This document shows, in pieces, positions 46,667-59,244 of a stretch of DNA of 64,000 nucleotides; positions within the stretch are counted from its first letter, which is position 1, and each line of letters opens with the position of its first letter. This DNA is from Xylona heveae TC161 (Eukaryota > Ascomycota > Xylonomycetes > Xylonales > Xylonaceae): positions 1,922,001 through 1,986,000 of the forward strand of contig NW_017264196.1 in the NCBI RefSeq assembly GCF_001619985.1, read 5' to 3'. A program made the position numbers and the translations under genes. The notes below the pieces were generated by a model that was not told where the DNA came from, made no database searches, and worked only from the letters and a program-made list of their open reading frames with translations.

Positions 46667-49018
46667 ATTGAATCAATGGAATCGATAATCTTTGATGAGA
46701 CATATAGACAAAGCAGTCATGTCAAGAAGTGAGCTGTTCAGTTCCAATTTAATACGGCCGATGGGCGCGATATTAAATAGGAGGGGCATTCTTCTCATCT
46801 CCAATAAATAAAATGAAATGGTCAGATCGACGAGCTGAAGGAGGTTCAGCTCCGCCATTGCAAGGCTGAGTGGGAAAGCTGTTGTCCAATATAAAGGGAG
46901 AACTAGTAGTTAGAACCCTGTAATAGATGGAGTTGAGCCCCACATGGGGGCGCAATGACTTTTCCCGCTCAGCCCTGTCGGTCCGGTATAATAAGTTCCC
47001 GGCTGACCAACAAATGCCTTGAAAAGAGCCTCAAAATGCAGGACACCTCACTGACGATTCAATTTCTAAAGATTGTGTATGGCGAGTTATCGGCCCAAGT
47101 TGTTTGACTCACGATCAGTAGGAGCAAAGGGACACCTTACCGGCATACAGAGGCTATATATCAACCCGATTCATCCATAAATAGACCAGCAATGCCATGC
47201 TAACTTCATAAGCAAGACGGGAGCCCCAGAGTAGCGTTTATTTTCCTAAAACAACAACTTCCAGTAATTCAGTTACAGTATTTTAGAGGAACAGGATATC
47301 CAACTCAATCTCTCGCTGTCAAGCAGCAAGTTATATTTACTATATTATGACTGTGAATATACACTCCTGCTGATCCAAAAAGGGGGGGGAATACGGATAT
47401 ACTCACACATTCCCCGAATTCCCCGGAAAACAGAAGACGTGAGCAAGGACCAAAAGCTTGTCTACCATGGATACAGGGATAGATAAATCTTATTTCCCCA
47501 GGTATTCCTCTTATCCCCAGGGACCAGGGTCCCCCCCCACAGACGGACCCCTTGCTTCCAGATCCCTTTTTCCCACAGTCCCACCCCCGCATGTCTCACA
47601 AATTCACACAATACGTTGTGGGCGGGCTGCGCCCTTCAATGCACGTACAAAAAGAAAAAAGAAAAGAAAAGAAGAAAAAATATTCCCGGTCTCTTATCAG
47701 GGTTTGCCAAGGATTGTGAACTTGTTGCGTACCTGAAGGTTTCAATTGAACCTCCCACAATTTTCTCCACACGGGCCCCATGGCCCCCATGGGGATGAAA
47801 GATAAGAAAACAATGACAGCTACAGAACAGCGAGCACACGAGCACAATGTAAATTTTAGCGAGAAAAGGGGGGAAATAATAATGCTTTTACATCACGGTG
47901 TAATGAAGAGGTTCAGAATTGATAAGGTTTTAAATTTTTTTCTTTGCTAAGGTATTCGTGTTCTTCTTCTACGACGTTCTATCATTAAGTTCGTGTGCGT
48001 GCGTTGCGGCAATGAATAGGTACAACGAAAAGTGGACTGGTATGTTGTATGCGTGGTAAACTTGGGAGCCCCCCAGATCGTAGAACACCAATCAGTATCT
48101 TTTCTACATTGGATACTGCGAGCAGAAAACCTTTTGCTCCTCCTTTTCGTAGGATGGCCTCTTCTATAATCTCTTACCGCGCACCACGGTCACCTCATTA
48201 GATTACTTAGGTTCTGTATATGTGGTGCGCGAGTAAACCGATCAAGGAAAAATGCGATCAGAGAGGCGGACCGTAAATACAAGACGTAACGATGAAAACG
48301 ATGACGAAAAGCCAGGGCAAGGCTGTTACTTAGCCAAAGGTCAAAAAGCCCAATGGACAAAGGAAAGTATTGGGCCCAGCAACCCCGGCACCGGGCTTCT
48401 CGTTTCGGTACGGTGCGTAATGTAGAAGGTGAATAGGGAAAGGCAAGAGCAAAAGCAACAAAGGAAAAAGGAAAGAAAACTGTCCGCAAAGCTCAGAAAT
48501 CCTTCCTTCCCAGGATATGCCTCCCAAATACAGAGGAAACGGAAAATTAATGAGGATGGGAATGATGGCACGTGAGAAGAAAAAAAAAGCAATGACTCAG
48601 GAAACGAGAAACAGAAAAAGAAAAATGACCATCCTGGTAAGCGCTCGCAATGCAAAGTGACCCAAAGGAAGCGGGTGCACAGACAATGAGAAATCTTTGG
48701 TATGAGGGAATTAGAAGAACGTCAAAGACATTTTGCCACAGAGGAAACGCCGTGGGTTCTAGTAAACGCCGCTGCCGCCATAAAGATGCGATGGTAAGTA
48801 GTCACCCTCTGGGGAGAGAAATGCAAAGGGAAAAAAGAGAAAAGGAGAAAAAAAGGTCAAAGGAAATTATGTTATGAGTGCTTCCGGAATTTGCACCTTT
48901 CCAATTAGTTCGTAGAGCGAGCTCTGGTTAGGTGAATGCTGATTGCCGAAGACGACAAAAGAAGCAAAAATAATTCTCGCAACCGCGAGGACTTCATGCA
49001 AAAAAAGCAGTTTTTGGT
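46667..49018. other. Intergenic, gene-poor
   Basis: 2.35 kb between the small Zn2Cys6 gene (promoter side) and the Reg1-type stop. It includes G8 and C8 runs near 47380 and 47530 and A/G-rich stretches at 47650-47680 and 48560-48870. No protein family or RNA gene recognised. Confidence 0.55.
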
Positions 49019-50821
49019 TTATCGTCGCCAGCCAACGTTCCAGATAACGTGGGCTATGTCCTTTGCGGTATTGACGGTATCGACGACTCTGCCGAAGAGG
49101 CCGGCGGCCACAACATCATCTTCGTCCTCCTCATAAGGCATAAACATGCCAGAAGGAGTGCGCCGAAGACCGCTTGGAGTACTCGTACCTTCCGATTCAG
49201 TTGACGAAAAGTGGATATGAGATGACGCGTCGTAGCTGCTGTTCTCGCGATGGGAGACTCTGGACGGCTCCCAATCCAAATCCACATCTTCATCTTCCTC
49301 GTCAAGCAAAAAGTTGCTCGATGGCCGGGAAGGTCTGAGAGTCTCTTGTGACGGCGAAGGGGACAGTTTCGTTCCCCAGAACCCACCCACTTGTTGCTTT
49401 GGAGTTTCGTCCTCGGGGGTATCCTTGTATTTGAGCGTCGTAGAGGGCAACTTTGCAATCGTCTTGTTTTCTCCATTGGTGCTGTTGCGGGAACTGTTGC
49501 GCCTCGGCGGTTTGGGTCTGCGAGGGGTCTTCTTCATCATCACGAGTCCGTCGTCGGATGAGTCATCGTCGTCGTCTTCATCCATTGCACTGTAGTCATC
49601 CTCCTCTTCTGTATCCTCGGCGCTGTCGACGGCAATGCATTGCTCAACCTTTTCAGCAAATCTGATGTGTCGCCGCTCGCCGCTGCTGGGTGACGGGATC
49701 CCAGATGATGAAACTGACTCCAAAGCACTTGAATTGCCACGACTCATGGGAGGAGACATGACACAGGAGGTAATATAGTCGGAAGCAGCACGGCCGACAG
49801 GGGGGCGGTTTCCATCTCCATTTCTGGCACTCTGTTGAGCCTGAACTGCCGCAGCGGCTTGCTTCAGCAAGGACGCCGCGGAGATGGACCGCTGCAGCAT
49901 GACTTCCGACATGCTTCGCTTCTTCAAAATGGGTTTCTTGTTGAGAAAAGAGTTGCTCTTCGAGAGACGACTTTGCGGTTCCGACACTGAGGGCGAGAAA
50001 CTCTTATTGGAGCCTGGTTGCAAGGGGCCATAGAGCCAAGTCACATCACAATCCTTGAGCCTGCAGAGGAACAATTAGCAAGACAAACAACGGGGGGAAA
50101 AGCGGAGTTTAATTTACCAGTTTAATGTTTCTGGCGAGACGGTTCGTAGATGATACTTTGACTTGGCCCATGTCCGCCAAGACGCATTCTCCAGTCGCGA
50201 GCTCTGACCGTATAATTTTCTTTTCGATACAATATGTTTCCATGATGACCAGATATCCTCCTCCTTCCAATCGTGCGACAGGTAATCCACATGTCGAGAA
50301 GGTTCTGATCGGATGGCCGTGTCATCCTCGGCAGCAAGCGCAGGCGGTTCTGGTGATGATCGTCGAGGGCTGTTACTTCGCACAGAGGAGTCATCTTTCG
50401 GATTCTGTTCTGTATTTGCCGGCTCTGATTCATCATTCTGCGGCTCAAGGCTCGATGACGTATCCAAATCCTCAATCTGCTCGTAATAGCCGACATCGTC
50501 ATACGACGGAAACACTACGGGATCATCTTCGAGTGAAAATTTGGATTCTGACGAGAGGCTGCTCACTGATGTCGAGTCGAGAGAAGAGGGATTGGAAAAA
50601 TTGGTGTGAGAGAAGTGCGGTGGTGATGAGGGTGCGGAGGAGGTGGTCGAGACGGAAAAGTTGTGATCTCGGTCATGACGGCCGTATGACGATTTAGATT
50701 TGGAGTAAGATGATTGCGGGTTGTCAAAAAACGAGGACTGCGATGGCGCCGAACGACGAAGATGGCTTGTGGAGAAGTAATCACCATCCCGTCCAGCGGG
50801 CACCGAGAGTACCTCGGTCAT
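49019..50821 (-). CDS. reg1: Reg1-type protein phosphatase 1 regulatory subunit
   Basis: Two exons, 50118-50821 and 49019-50060, joined over a 57-nt intron, give 581 residues. In yeast Reg1 targets the Glc7 (PP1) phosphatase to Snf1 kinase and so sustains glucose repression. Family marks are the DUF1752 block at about 179-250 (DWKEEDIWSSWKHIVSKRKL, ENASWRTWAKSKYHLRTVSP, VTWLYGPLQP), then KKPILKKRSMSEVMLQRSIS, and the PP1-docking R-x-x-F-type segment RRHIRFAEKVEQCIAVD (HIRF at about 366-369). An acidic stretch follows immediately (EDTEEEDDYSAMDEDDDDD), and the C terminus is FGRVVDTVNTAKDIAHVIWN. The N terminus is Ser-rich and disordered. The intron falls inside the DUF1752 block. Its 5' side faces an 8-kb stretch with no recognised gene. 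Confidence 0.9.
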
Positions 50822-53800
50822 GATGAGAGAGTATTGGAATTAATATGAACGAAGCCCTCAATCAAGGCTTGGGCTGAGGCGTGAGAGACCAAGAGAGAAA
50901 ATAGGTGTCAAGCAGCCTAAGCGGAGAGCGGAGGAGGATGAATAATTTGAGTGGATATTGGTTGTCGTCGTCGAATGGACCCTGAATTAAATCAATCACC
51001 TCCACCTACATGAAAGAAACAAAAAAGATGGAGGAGAATTGAGTTGGGGAATGATAAAATGGGGATCTCCAGACCGGCGTCTGCAAATCTCCAGGCGAAG
51101 AGGTTTAGGCGAGACTCTGTGGCGAATGTGTCTCTTTCGCGTGGGGTGTCCCCAGTCAAAGGCTGGCCGTTTCCGCCCGTACGTAGTGCGCGCCCGGATA
51201 GATAGCAATCCCCACCCAAGGAACGTCAGAACGACCCAGATGGCGAAATGACCCAAAAAGCTCCCCAATTGTTCCAAGGACAAAACAAGCAGATTGTGAG
51301 ATTCCGGGGGTGGCGGCCAAGATATTGTGGATCGATGTGATTGTTTGTTCCACGAGGGAGGAAGTCGCCGAGGATTGCAGGTAGGTGATTCTAGGGAAGG
51401 CTCGAATGGGCGATTGGCGCTTGGCTTATCAGAGACCTCAGACACTCCAAATTGCCGCGCGACACAGCGGGGTGAATGGAATGGGCAGTAGTCAGGAGAA
51501 GAGAGAAGAGGGAGCGAGAGGAATTGAGGCTTCACGATTGAAGACTGAATTGTGAGATGGTCGAGAAAGAGAGAGGTGAGAGTGTTAAAGGGAATCAGAA
51601 TGACCCCAAAGGTGACGGAGCAGGTGAGGAGGGGGAAAGCGTAGTGGTCATGCAAGTCAAGAGAGTAGGAGGGATAAGGGAAAAAGGAACCGGGTCGATC
51701 AATACATAAAAACATATCACCATCATGGATGATCGCAAGCATGGAGAGGATGGGATGGATGGATGTGGATAGTGCCCTTTAGACTCCACCCTTTCCGATC
51801 CGCTCAAGTACCCGATAAGTACTGGCAAAGTCCAGCGCTATCAACCCCAAGGCAACGCAAAGGCAAAATGGATCAATCGTAGTGAGGCATGTTACGCGGT
51901 CGGATGAACCACACCAGCCTCTATTCCTCTTTGACACATCTGAGAATACCGTGCGCATCCTCCCATCGATCGCTTGCGGTAAGTTGCCTTGGCAGCTACG
52001 AACAATTGAGAGTCCCTCGATGGACGAGTCAATTTCAAGGAACGATAATACCAATGGGAAAATGATCTCGAAAAAGTTACCTGGATACATAACGCACACC
52101 CACATTCTTATTTTGTCCAAAGCAGGATCAAGAGAGGGGTCCCGTCGTTGCTTTGGAATCCCCTGGAGAGCTCACCGTCGCACGCCCTGTCTTCTCTAGC
52201 GGCAGCCTCAGTCTCCGCATCTTTCAATTTCCCCCCCTCAAGCCAGGCATCGATTTGATCTTTGCCTCAGTCGGACTGGGAGTGGACTCTTAGATTCGCT
52301 TGTCCATCCATTTAAACACATGCTCGATAACGGGTAGCAGGGATGAGAAGTATACAATCTCCTTCTCTGGCTCTTACTCCTCTGTCTGCTCCTTGAAAGG
52401 ATGGATGCTAATGGCGTGGGTAGTGCACGGTGCTTTCAAAGGCGATGGAAACGGAATCGCGCTCTAGACGCCACCAGGACGCCCAAGCTCCAATTGTTTG
52501 TGCGCGTGTGAGTGAGGTCTGGAATGTGTATAATACAGTATCCACACTGCATCTGCATGCCCCGTGGTCGCGGTGCAAAGACGCTGCCTCTCTTTCCCCC
52601 ACTTGGAGCGGGTCAAGTTCGGACTACGTGCGTGTTGTGTGTGTGTGGGGGGGGAGAGGGGGAAAGGAGGAGGATATTGTTTTAACGGTGCAACGGGGGG
52701 CGCCATCGGATGGCATAGCGGTCGTCTCTTGACCTGATCGCCGTCGTGGATAGGCTCGGAGAACAGCCAGTGAGGATCCACTCAATTGGTCGCTTTCCTA
52801 AGCTACATTGTTACGCCTTGTTGGTCTACGAATTGGGCTGCACTGCTCGACCAAACACAACTTGGCGATCTCTTAACACGAATTGCCCTTCTACTGACCT
52901 GGGTACTAGACGAGCAGATTAATCGTCAATTCCATCCCATGGTAATACATAAGGACAAGCAAAAAAGTTCCTTTCTTCCCGTGCAATAACTCTGGGTGTC
53001 GACTACCACCTTGGTGGGAGTTTGAGTTCGAGCTGACATGAGGGTAGCGATAACGAGAGTACGGGGAAGCTACAGAGACAAGAGGTAGATTTGGCTCGAG
53101 TTCAAACGACATTGGCGATAAAACCTGGGGAGACAAGAGACCTCGTGCTCCAGTGTCGGGAGCGTACTGGCCACACCTAGCCTAAGGCACTGCTATCGTG
53201 TCCTTAACAGGACCCTCCCCCGGTCGCTTTCCCGGCTCTACTACGTATTCGGAATACGGCGACGAAAATCTCTCTCTTTCGAGTCCCAAGGTACTCGGTA
53301 AGTAGCCAATCTACAGCCGCGCCACCACAAAGACGTATGATGACATCTCGGGGATACTGTGAGAGTACTTCTCTTAGCCTGAATAGCACGCAGCCCAAAA
53401 TTTCCCCGTTTGAGCTTTCGAAGTCCGACCGGGTGACACCAAATTGCTCTCGGTCTACGGAGCCAATCATACCGTGATTGGGATATCATTTCTTCCTTTT
53501 TATCCGTTAAACGCGTGATCATTAAGAGCTCTTCGCCGGGCCTTTGCTTTTTGCAAGGCAAAGGCGAGCAAGAAAGATTTGTTGTATTTTATTGGCCATT
53601 CCTCCAGCGGGTTTTTTGAGAAACCAAATGTGAGCTTGAAGGACCCAATCTCTAAGCGGGATACTTGAACATCAGTTTGTTTCCTTGGAAAAATACTTTT
53701 TTTTTGTGGAATGGTTTATCCTAGGGCCAACTACAAGGCGACCAACAAGGCGACAAACAGATGCTCCTCCTCTGCTCTCCCCCACGTTTCTTTCCCACTC

Positions 53801-56800
53801 CCGTTTTCCCCATCGGTGGGCTCGGCGTTAATCCCTACCGCTGTGGGTCTTTCTCATTGGCGAACAATGCAACGAGTGTCTGTCAGAGCAAGTCGGTCCG
53901 GACTCGCCGCATGCTCTCTCGTCTATTTCCCTCCCCTCACGCCATGTTCCAGCAAGCAGGACTGGGGTTTTCCTTGCGGGCTTTGAGTGTGGCTAGAATC
54001 ACTCACCCATGTCGCTGATGTGTTGTTTATCCCTCTTGCAAAGACGCGAAGAGATCCGCCTATCCTCCTGCGTCTAGAAGCCGGATAAAACGTTTTATGC
54101 AAGTCACACACCTCTTTTCAAATGGTTAATCGCCAATGGTCCTGTCACCTGCCAATTGGAACAGTTACCAAGGTCTCTGTAAGTTAACTGTATACCCAAG
54201 ATGACTAAGGTAATTTCAGACATTTTCTCCGTCGCTCATTCTCGGGAATTGACGGGACTGACCAAAATTCTCACTTACCTAACGTGCTACGAGAGCCCGA
54301 GGCAATAATTCCCCCATGAAGTTGTCGGCCCGTAGTCCGCGAAGTGTCATTACTAGACCCTTTTGATGGCGACACTCTGCAGTTATTCATAGCAGGGACT
54401 TTCCCCATTGAGAGCGGTCGACGTTGCTGCGTTCGGTGTGTAATGTCATTGGTGTCGGACTTGGGATGAGCTAACAAGTCCCTCCACCTCGCCTCGGGGC
54501 GTGCGGTAGCGCAGACCTAGTGGCTGACGTACTGACCAAGTATCTCACTGTAACTGCCCTCCCCTTTCCCATTGTCTCTTTGCGCAGAGAACCCTAACCG
54601 TGAAGGAAGATCATAACGAGTAATCATCCACCAGTAGGATTGTTTGCGTTATCCATCTTGCAATTCTGCCCGCTAAGTAGCCTTTTGATCCCTTTTGACG
54701 GGAGAGCAAGACGACTATTATTGAACGCTTATCTATTGACGCCATTAGGTCCCGTTCCAACCTGGATCCATCGATCTGATGTTCAAATCCAGTCGAAACC
54801 CCGTATTATCATCAAAACTGGCGTCCTCTTTCGATTGCTATGATTGGAACAGATGACGTTTATGCTCTTCTCCCTCTCTTGGGTTCTTGGTTCCGAGCAT
54901 TGAATGGTTACAATAGCGACGATGATAACGTGATGGTGGCTGATTTTCTCTTTCAAAGACTTACAATACGACTTTCTGAATGCAACTTCCTGAAGAGGGG
55001 ACAATTCCACACTACGGCAATGGATGAGCCGAAAAGATGCCTGATTTTCTCAGGCCATTATATTTCATCTGTTATGACGGTGTGAAAGATGGGCAATGTT
55101 TTTTATTTTATTTTTGAAGTGGGAGAGTCACTGGCTGTTTGAATTTAGCGGCGGGATTCTGCTCAGGGAAGTTCCCTGCTGAGCTCGCTCCGCTTTCCCC
55201 CCTTGTTGTTATTGGTATTTCTTTGCCCCCATCCGCCAGGCCACTCTTGCTCGTTCGTCTGCCTCTATCACCGGTGTCGAAACGGGCACAGGGAAGACCC
55301 TCGATGATATTCTGCAAGCCATCGCGACCCGATGGTAGAAGATCTCCTTTGCCTCAGTCGACCGTCGTTTCTTCTGTTTAGGCTAACAGGTCCCTTTCGG
55401 AGTATACGTAGTCGTCCATCCACCCTCTTGAAGGCGTGATGCGATGACTGGCTGCCGAATTGATCAGCAGCCCTGCGCCAATACGGCTCTACTGCAAGCC
55501 ATGCATTGTTTTTCTAGGCGACGTGTGGCAGCAACTATTCTTCTTGAATGATGAAAGATATTTGTCCAACATTCTCGGTCAAAAGGCAATTCGATATAGC
55601 CAGAGATAGTTATAATTTGCTCCCCGGCATCATGGATAGAGTTTCGGCATCAGCCACCCGATCAAAAGGGCATTGAAGAAGCGGTGACCCGAAACATTGC
55701 CCCCCGTATCATCCTGTGCTGGGCCATGGCAAGTCCCCTCAGGAAGCTTATCCATTGTGTAACTTTGCATCATTGTCATGCAATTCTGTTTTGTATGTTT
55801 GCGAGAAAAGAAGAGCGTCAATTGAGGGTGTCAATTGAAAGGCGTTCAGTCTTCGGGCGCTTTGTCGGAGTGTTAAATGTCGATCGCAATCACATCAAGC
55901 TTCCCCAACAGTCGATCATAGAACCACGGACCACGAGTGGTTCATTGCCACACACGCGCGTGCATCGTGAGGTCGCGACAGGGGACTTTCGGTTGACTTT
56001 TCAATGTTCGTTTCGACTTTCCGGGGATCAGCATTTAGAGCCGATTGATTGCCTCTCTACCAGCGCAAGTTGAACGATGGAGAATTACCTTTGTACCGGA
56101 CTACAGTAGGTGATCTTCATAGTTCCGTGCTGTTCTTGCACTCGCCAGCAGCAATGTCTCGGAATGCTGTAGTTTTGAACATTAAAAGTACCAGTATTGT
56201 ATCATCAAAAGCACTGTATCACAGGACGAATATTAGTTCCGAGACTCGCAGGCCCCAGTCCAAATAGTACAGACAAACAGGTCCTACAATACAATGGCAT
56301 AACGACACAGTATTTAAACCAATATAAATATCCAAAATGCCGTCATCGGCACTCTGCAGCTCTTTTCTCGTCATTGTCTCGGGACATTTAGCTTGGCTAT
56401 CACCATGCAAGTCATTTTACTGTCACTGTCACTCTCCCTCCCCATCGTTTCCCCCTTGCTGGAGAAGGACCCAAGCTACTGTAAAATGACATTTCCTTTC
56501 GTCACTCACGTCCAGCCTGAGCACCGGAATAGTAGGGTTCAGGGAAAATCATTTCACTGCATGACTCGAGCATTGACAAGGTAAAAGGGTAATTGTGGAG
56601 AACCGTCGCGTCCCTGTATGAAATTGGGAATATGTTCCTCGTCCCCCCGCCCCCGGGGCCCCACTCTTTCCCCACTCCCACTTGCGGAACCTAGGTACAT
56701 AGTCTCCCTGTCAAAAGGCCAGCCTCCTTACCTTCCTACCTAACCTAAGGTAACGATATTTACTGCTCGTAATGCTCTGTATCTTTTTTTTATTGTTATT

Positions 56801-57549
56801 CATGCGATCCGTGTTATCCATAAAGTGGAGAACGCAGTAACGCACTCGGGTAGAAAATCGACGGTAGGCGCCCAGTGCGCATCGCAGGCTAAGCCAGCAC
56901 AGTTTAAACGCCATGGACCGCTGGGTGTTGCCGTCAGGGTCGCAGGGTCGTCTTACGTGTCTCGCAATGATCGTTCTCGATTCAGTTTAAGTTCTCTCTG
57001 TATTGCCCTAGCGTTAGGGTTTCTTATGCCCTGTACTCTAACTTGCATAACTTGCATAAATTTCATTAGTATTCCCATCCTTCTCTCGTCCCTTCTCATT
57101 CTCAATCATGTCCTTATACATCTTCTCTCTATATTACCTGCTGAAATCTACACAGATAGAGTACTTACACAGCTACATAACAATTTTATTTTGCTGTCCT
57201 GTTCTCTACCTCTACATTTGAGGTGCATGTCCATCATCCTCTTGTCATCTATCATCTATCATCCATCCTCTGGCATCTGTCCATCGTCAGTCGTCCGTCC
57301 GTATTCTACAATGCCCAGTATACAGCATACAGCACACAGCACAAAACATACAAGCATACCGTCTTTTGCATAACTTATTCATTATTAGTACACATCTACT
57401 TATACAGAGTAACAGAATACTCTATACTACCTGAGGTATGTTATGTCTGCACAACTATAAGTCTATACAATATACACTTTTTATACAGATCCTTGATCCT
57501 TTGATTCCTGAGGTACAGACTAAGAGTATGTTGAACTCGGAGCTTCATG

Positions 57550-57592
57550 TAACCAGTAACCAGTAACCAGGTAGCCAGGTCACCAGGTAACC
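57550..57592. repeat. Short tandem repeat, AACCAGT/CAGGT units
   Basis: AACCAGTAACCAGTAACCAG followed by GTAGCCAGGTCACCAGGTAA: at least six related 7-8 base units in tandem. Non-coding. Confidence 0.8.
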
Positions 57593-57859
57593 ATTTATAT
57601 CATAAGTCTATAATGTTTGGATAGGTATAATATTACATATGGATATGGCCATATGTTACTACATAGTGCACTGACCTCAAGTTTTGACTTTTATTCTCTT
57701 TTGGCTGCTTTCGTCTGCGCCTCTTCGGCTTTTCGACGCTCTGACACTGACTCTAGCTCTTTGACTCTGCATCTTTGACTTTGATCTGCAAGTTGTATCG
57801 CTGAAACTGCAACCACTTACTAGAGTTGTAAGTTGTACCACTGCTCCCATACGTAGTCC

Positions 57860-57900
57860 GCCGGTGCCAGTGCCTGTGTCTGTGCCGGTGCCAGTGCCAC
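57860..57900. repeat. GTGCC-rich short tandem repeat
   Basis: Repeated GGTGCCAGTGCC-like units over about 40 bases, non-coding, part of the repeat patchwork near 58 kb. Confidence 0.65.
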
Positions 57901-58063
57901 TGTAGCGGTGAGCAGGCACTAACCTCTCCCGTATATATCCATCTACATCTGTACGTTTGTCTAGGTATGTTTACGTCTATATGCGTCCCTACGTCTCTGT
58001 CTCTACATATTATCCCACCAAATATCTACCTTACATCACCGCATTACTTGACCTTCTATACTC

Positions 58064-58093
58064 CGATTCCCGATTCCTGATTCCTGATTCCTG
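58064..58093. repeat. (GATTCCT)n short tandem repeat
   Basis: Four GATTCC units with a 7-base period. Non-coding, in the repeat patchwork before the 5S gene. Confidence 0.75.
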
Positions 58094-58204
58094 TAGATCC
58101 GCCATTTTCGGGGATCGGGTATACCCAATACCCTGTAACCTACAACCTATACGGCATACCCTACGACCTATGACCTACAACCTCCATGCAATCTACTATG
58201 TAAA

Positions 58205-58335
58205 ATCTACAATCTACAGTTTACAATCTACAGTTTACGATATACAATTTACGGTTTAGGATTTACAAGAATATGTTTGTAGAAGAGCCCGAGGACCGAG
58301 GGTAAGCAATGTTAGCAATGTTAGCAATTGTAGCA
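58205..58335. repeat. TCTACAGTTTACAA and GCAATGTTA tandem units
   Basis: Several ATCTACAGTTTACA-like units (58205-58265) are followed by three GTTAGCAAT-like units (58303-58335). They show as A/T-rich periodicity and have no coding potential. Confidence 0.7.
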
Positions 58336-58517
58336 TTTAGCTACCTGCCTAAGCTTAGATACTATACCGTATACCCGATACCTGGATACTATTTATCATT
58401 TCTGGTCAGTAGTCATGACTCAGTGGTCATTAGTCGCCTGGTGACATGATGACTGCCGACGTGACTAATTGACAATTTGGCAATTTGACAAGTTGATGAT
58501 TGAAGCGACCTTAACTT

Positions 58518-58534
58518 ACAACAACAACAACAAC
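58518..58534. repeat. (ACA)n microsatellite
   Basis: A short perfect run of CAA/ACA trinucleotides, non-coding, in the stretch before the 5S gene. Confidence 0.75.
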
Positions 58535-58679
58535 TATAAGAAGGCAGCGGAAGAGCTTTACTACGTTAATGTTTATGCGGAATAGCAGAGGTCTATACGA
58601 TCTGGCTCATCTTATATGAGTCCATGACACGCTTCTGGAAAAAATGTAAATTGTAATCATACAGTGCGCAGCAAGGAAT

Positions 58680-58826
58680 ACTAAATAAGACAAGTAAAAA
58701 TAAATAAACGCAAAAACACAAAAACAAATACAAAAAAGATATCAAAAGAAAAGAATGTCACAAGGGAACAAAAACAAAAACAAGAAACAGAAAAAAACAA
58801 AACAAAAAAACAAAGGAAAAAAAGTG
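58680..58826. repeat. A-rich tract downstream of the 5S gene
   Basis: About 145 bases dominated by A with AAAAC/AAATAA units. On the minus strand this is a T-rich sequence directly after the 5S gene and includes its terminator. Confidence 0.7.
58817..58823 (-). terminator. RNA polymerase III T7 terminator of the 5S gene
   Basis: Seven A on the plus strand read as TTTTTTT on the transcribed strand, beginning 8 bases after the mature 5S 3' end. A T run of this length is enough to terminate RNA polymerase III in fungi. Confidence 0.85.
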
Positions 58827-58830
58827 AACA

Positions 58831-58949
58831 ACGCACAACAGCGGGGATTCGCTGGTCGTCACCGACCCAACTACTAGTCCGCCGATCTGAGGCTTATGTA
58901 TGGCAGAGCGGACGGGATGCCCAGTTCTCCTCAGTCTATGGTCGTACGT
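58831..58949 (-). rRNA. 5S ribosomal RNA
   Basis: A complete 119-nt 5S gene on the minus strand, the usual fungal length. It starts ACGTACGACCATAG and ends CCCCGCTGTTGTGCGT. Conserved parts are the loop CCCGTCCGCTC, the box-A-like CATAAGCC segment, and the box C side TAGTAGTTGGGTCGGTGACG followed by ACCAGCGAATCCC. All helices can be drawn: helix I pairs ACGTACGAC with GTTGTGCGT, helix II CTGAGG with CCTCAG, helix III GGCA with TGCC, helix IV GGTCG with CGACC, and helix V GGCGG with CCGCT. It is a dispersed single copy rather than part of an array, as usual in filamentous ascomycetes. It lies 295 bases past the vps10 stop on the same strand. With all stems intact, an upstream TATA and a T7 terminator, it looks functional. 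Confidence 0.95.
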
Positions 58950-58973
58950 GCTAGGAATGCAAAAGATTGGGAA

Positions 58974-58979
58974 TATATA
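58974..58979 (-). promoter_or_regulatory. TATA box upstream of the 5S gene
   Basis: TATATA at -25 to -30 from the first 5S base. Several fungi, including Neurospora and fission yeast, use a TATA element near -30 for 5S transcription besides the internal control region. The position fits. Confidence 0.7.
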
Positions 58980-59244
58980 CCTTTGACTTTGGAGCTGTTT
59001 GGGCTTTTACACTCAATACGAAAATTGGAATGAACATGCCCTAATGCTAATGATACGAATGCCCTTTTACGGACAGATGGATTAAACCCAGCAATTTCTT
59101 CAGCATTAAACCATGCATAGGCTGTCAATGTCTATCCTACAGAATAAAAGTAACATGTGAATTCACTAAAAGTAGGTCTAATAGTCATGCATCAATTCGC
59201 ATCGTAATACCCCAGTAATCATATCTACTGATCCAATAACCACG

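Larger units (their letters stand above)
50822..58830. other. 8-kb region without recognised protein genes
   Basis: The longest gap in the window. The first 1-1.5 kb should be the promoter and leader of the Reg1-type gene; a 248-codon open frame at 50996-51742 there has no family resemblance. A GT-to-G-rich tract lies at 52631-52672. From 57.5 kb the sequence becomes a patchwork of short degenerate repeats. Short open frames occur throughout but none has recognisable motifs or convincing splice structure. The region ends at a 5S rRNA gene. Confidence 0.55.

Noticed and set aside
50996-51742. 248-codon open frame on the minus strand upstream of the Reg1-type gene
   Set aside because: No recognisable family, low-complexity composition, and it lies where the promoter and leader of the Reg1-type gene are expected.
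54780-54800. B-box-like GTTCAAATCC suggesting a tRNA
   Set aside because: The flanking bases cannot form a T-arm stem, and no A box or acceptor stem lies at the right distance.
57000-57030. Single TTAGGG telomere-like hexamer
   Set aside because: Only one copy; not a telomeric or interstitial telomere array.
57538-58335. Possible CRISPR-like array
   Set aside because: The units are short, contiguous and degenerate with no spacers, and the DNA is from a fungal nucleus.
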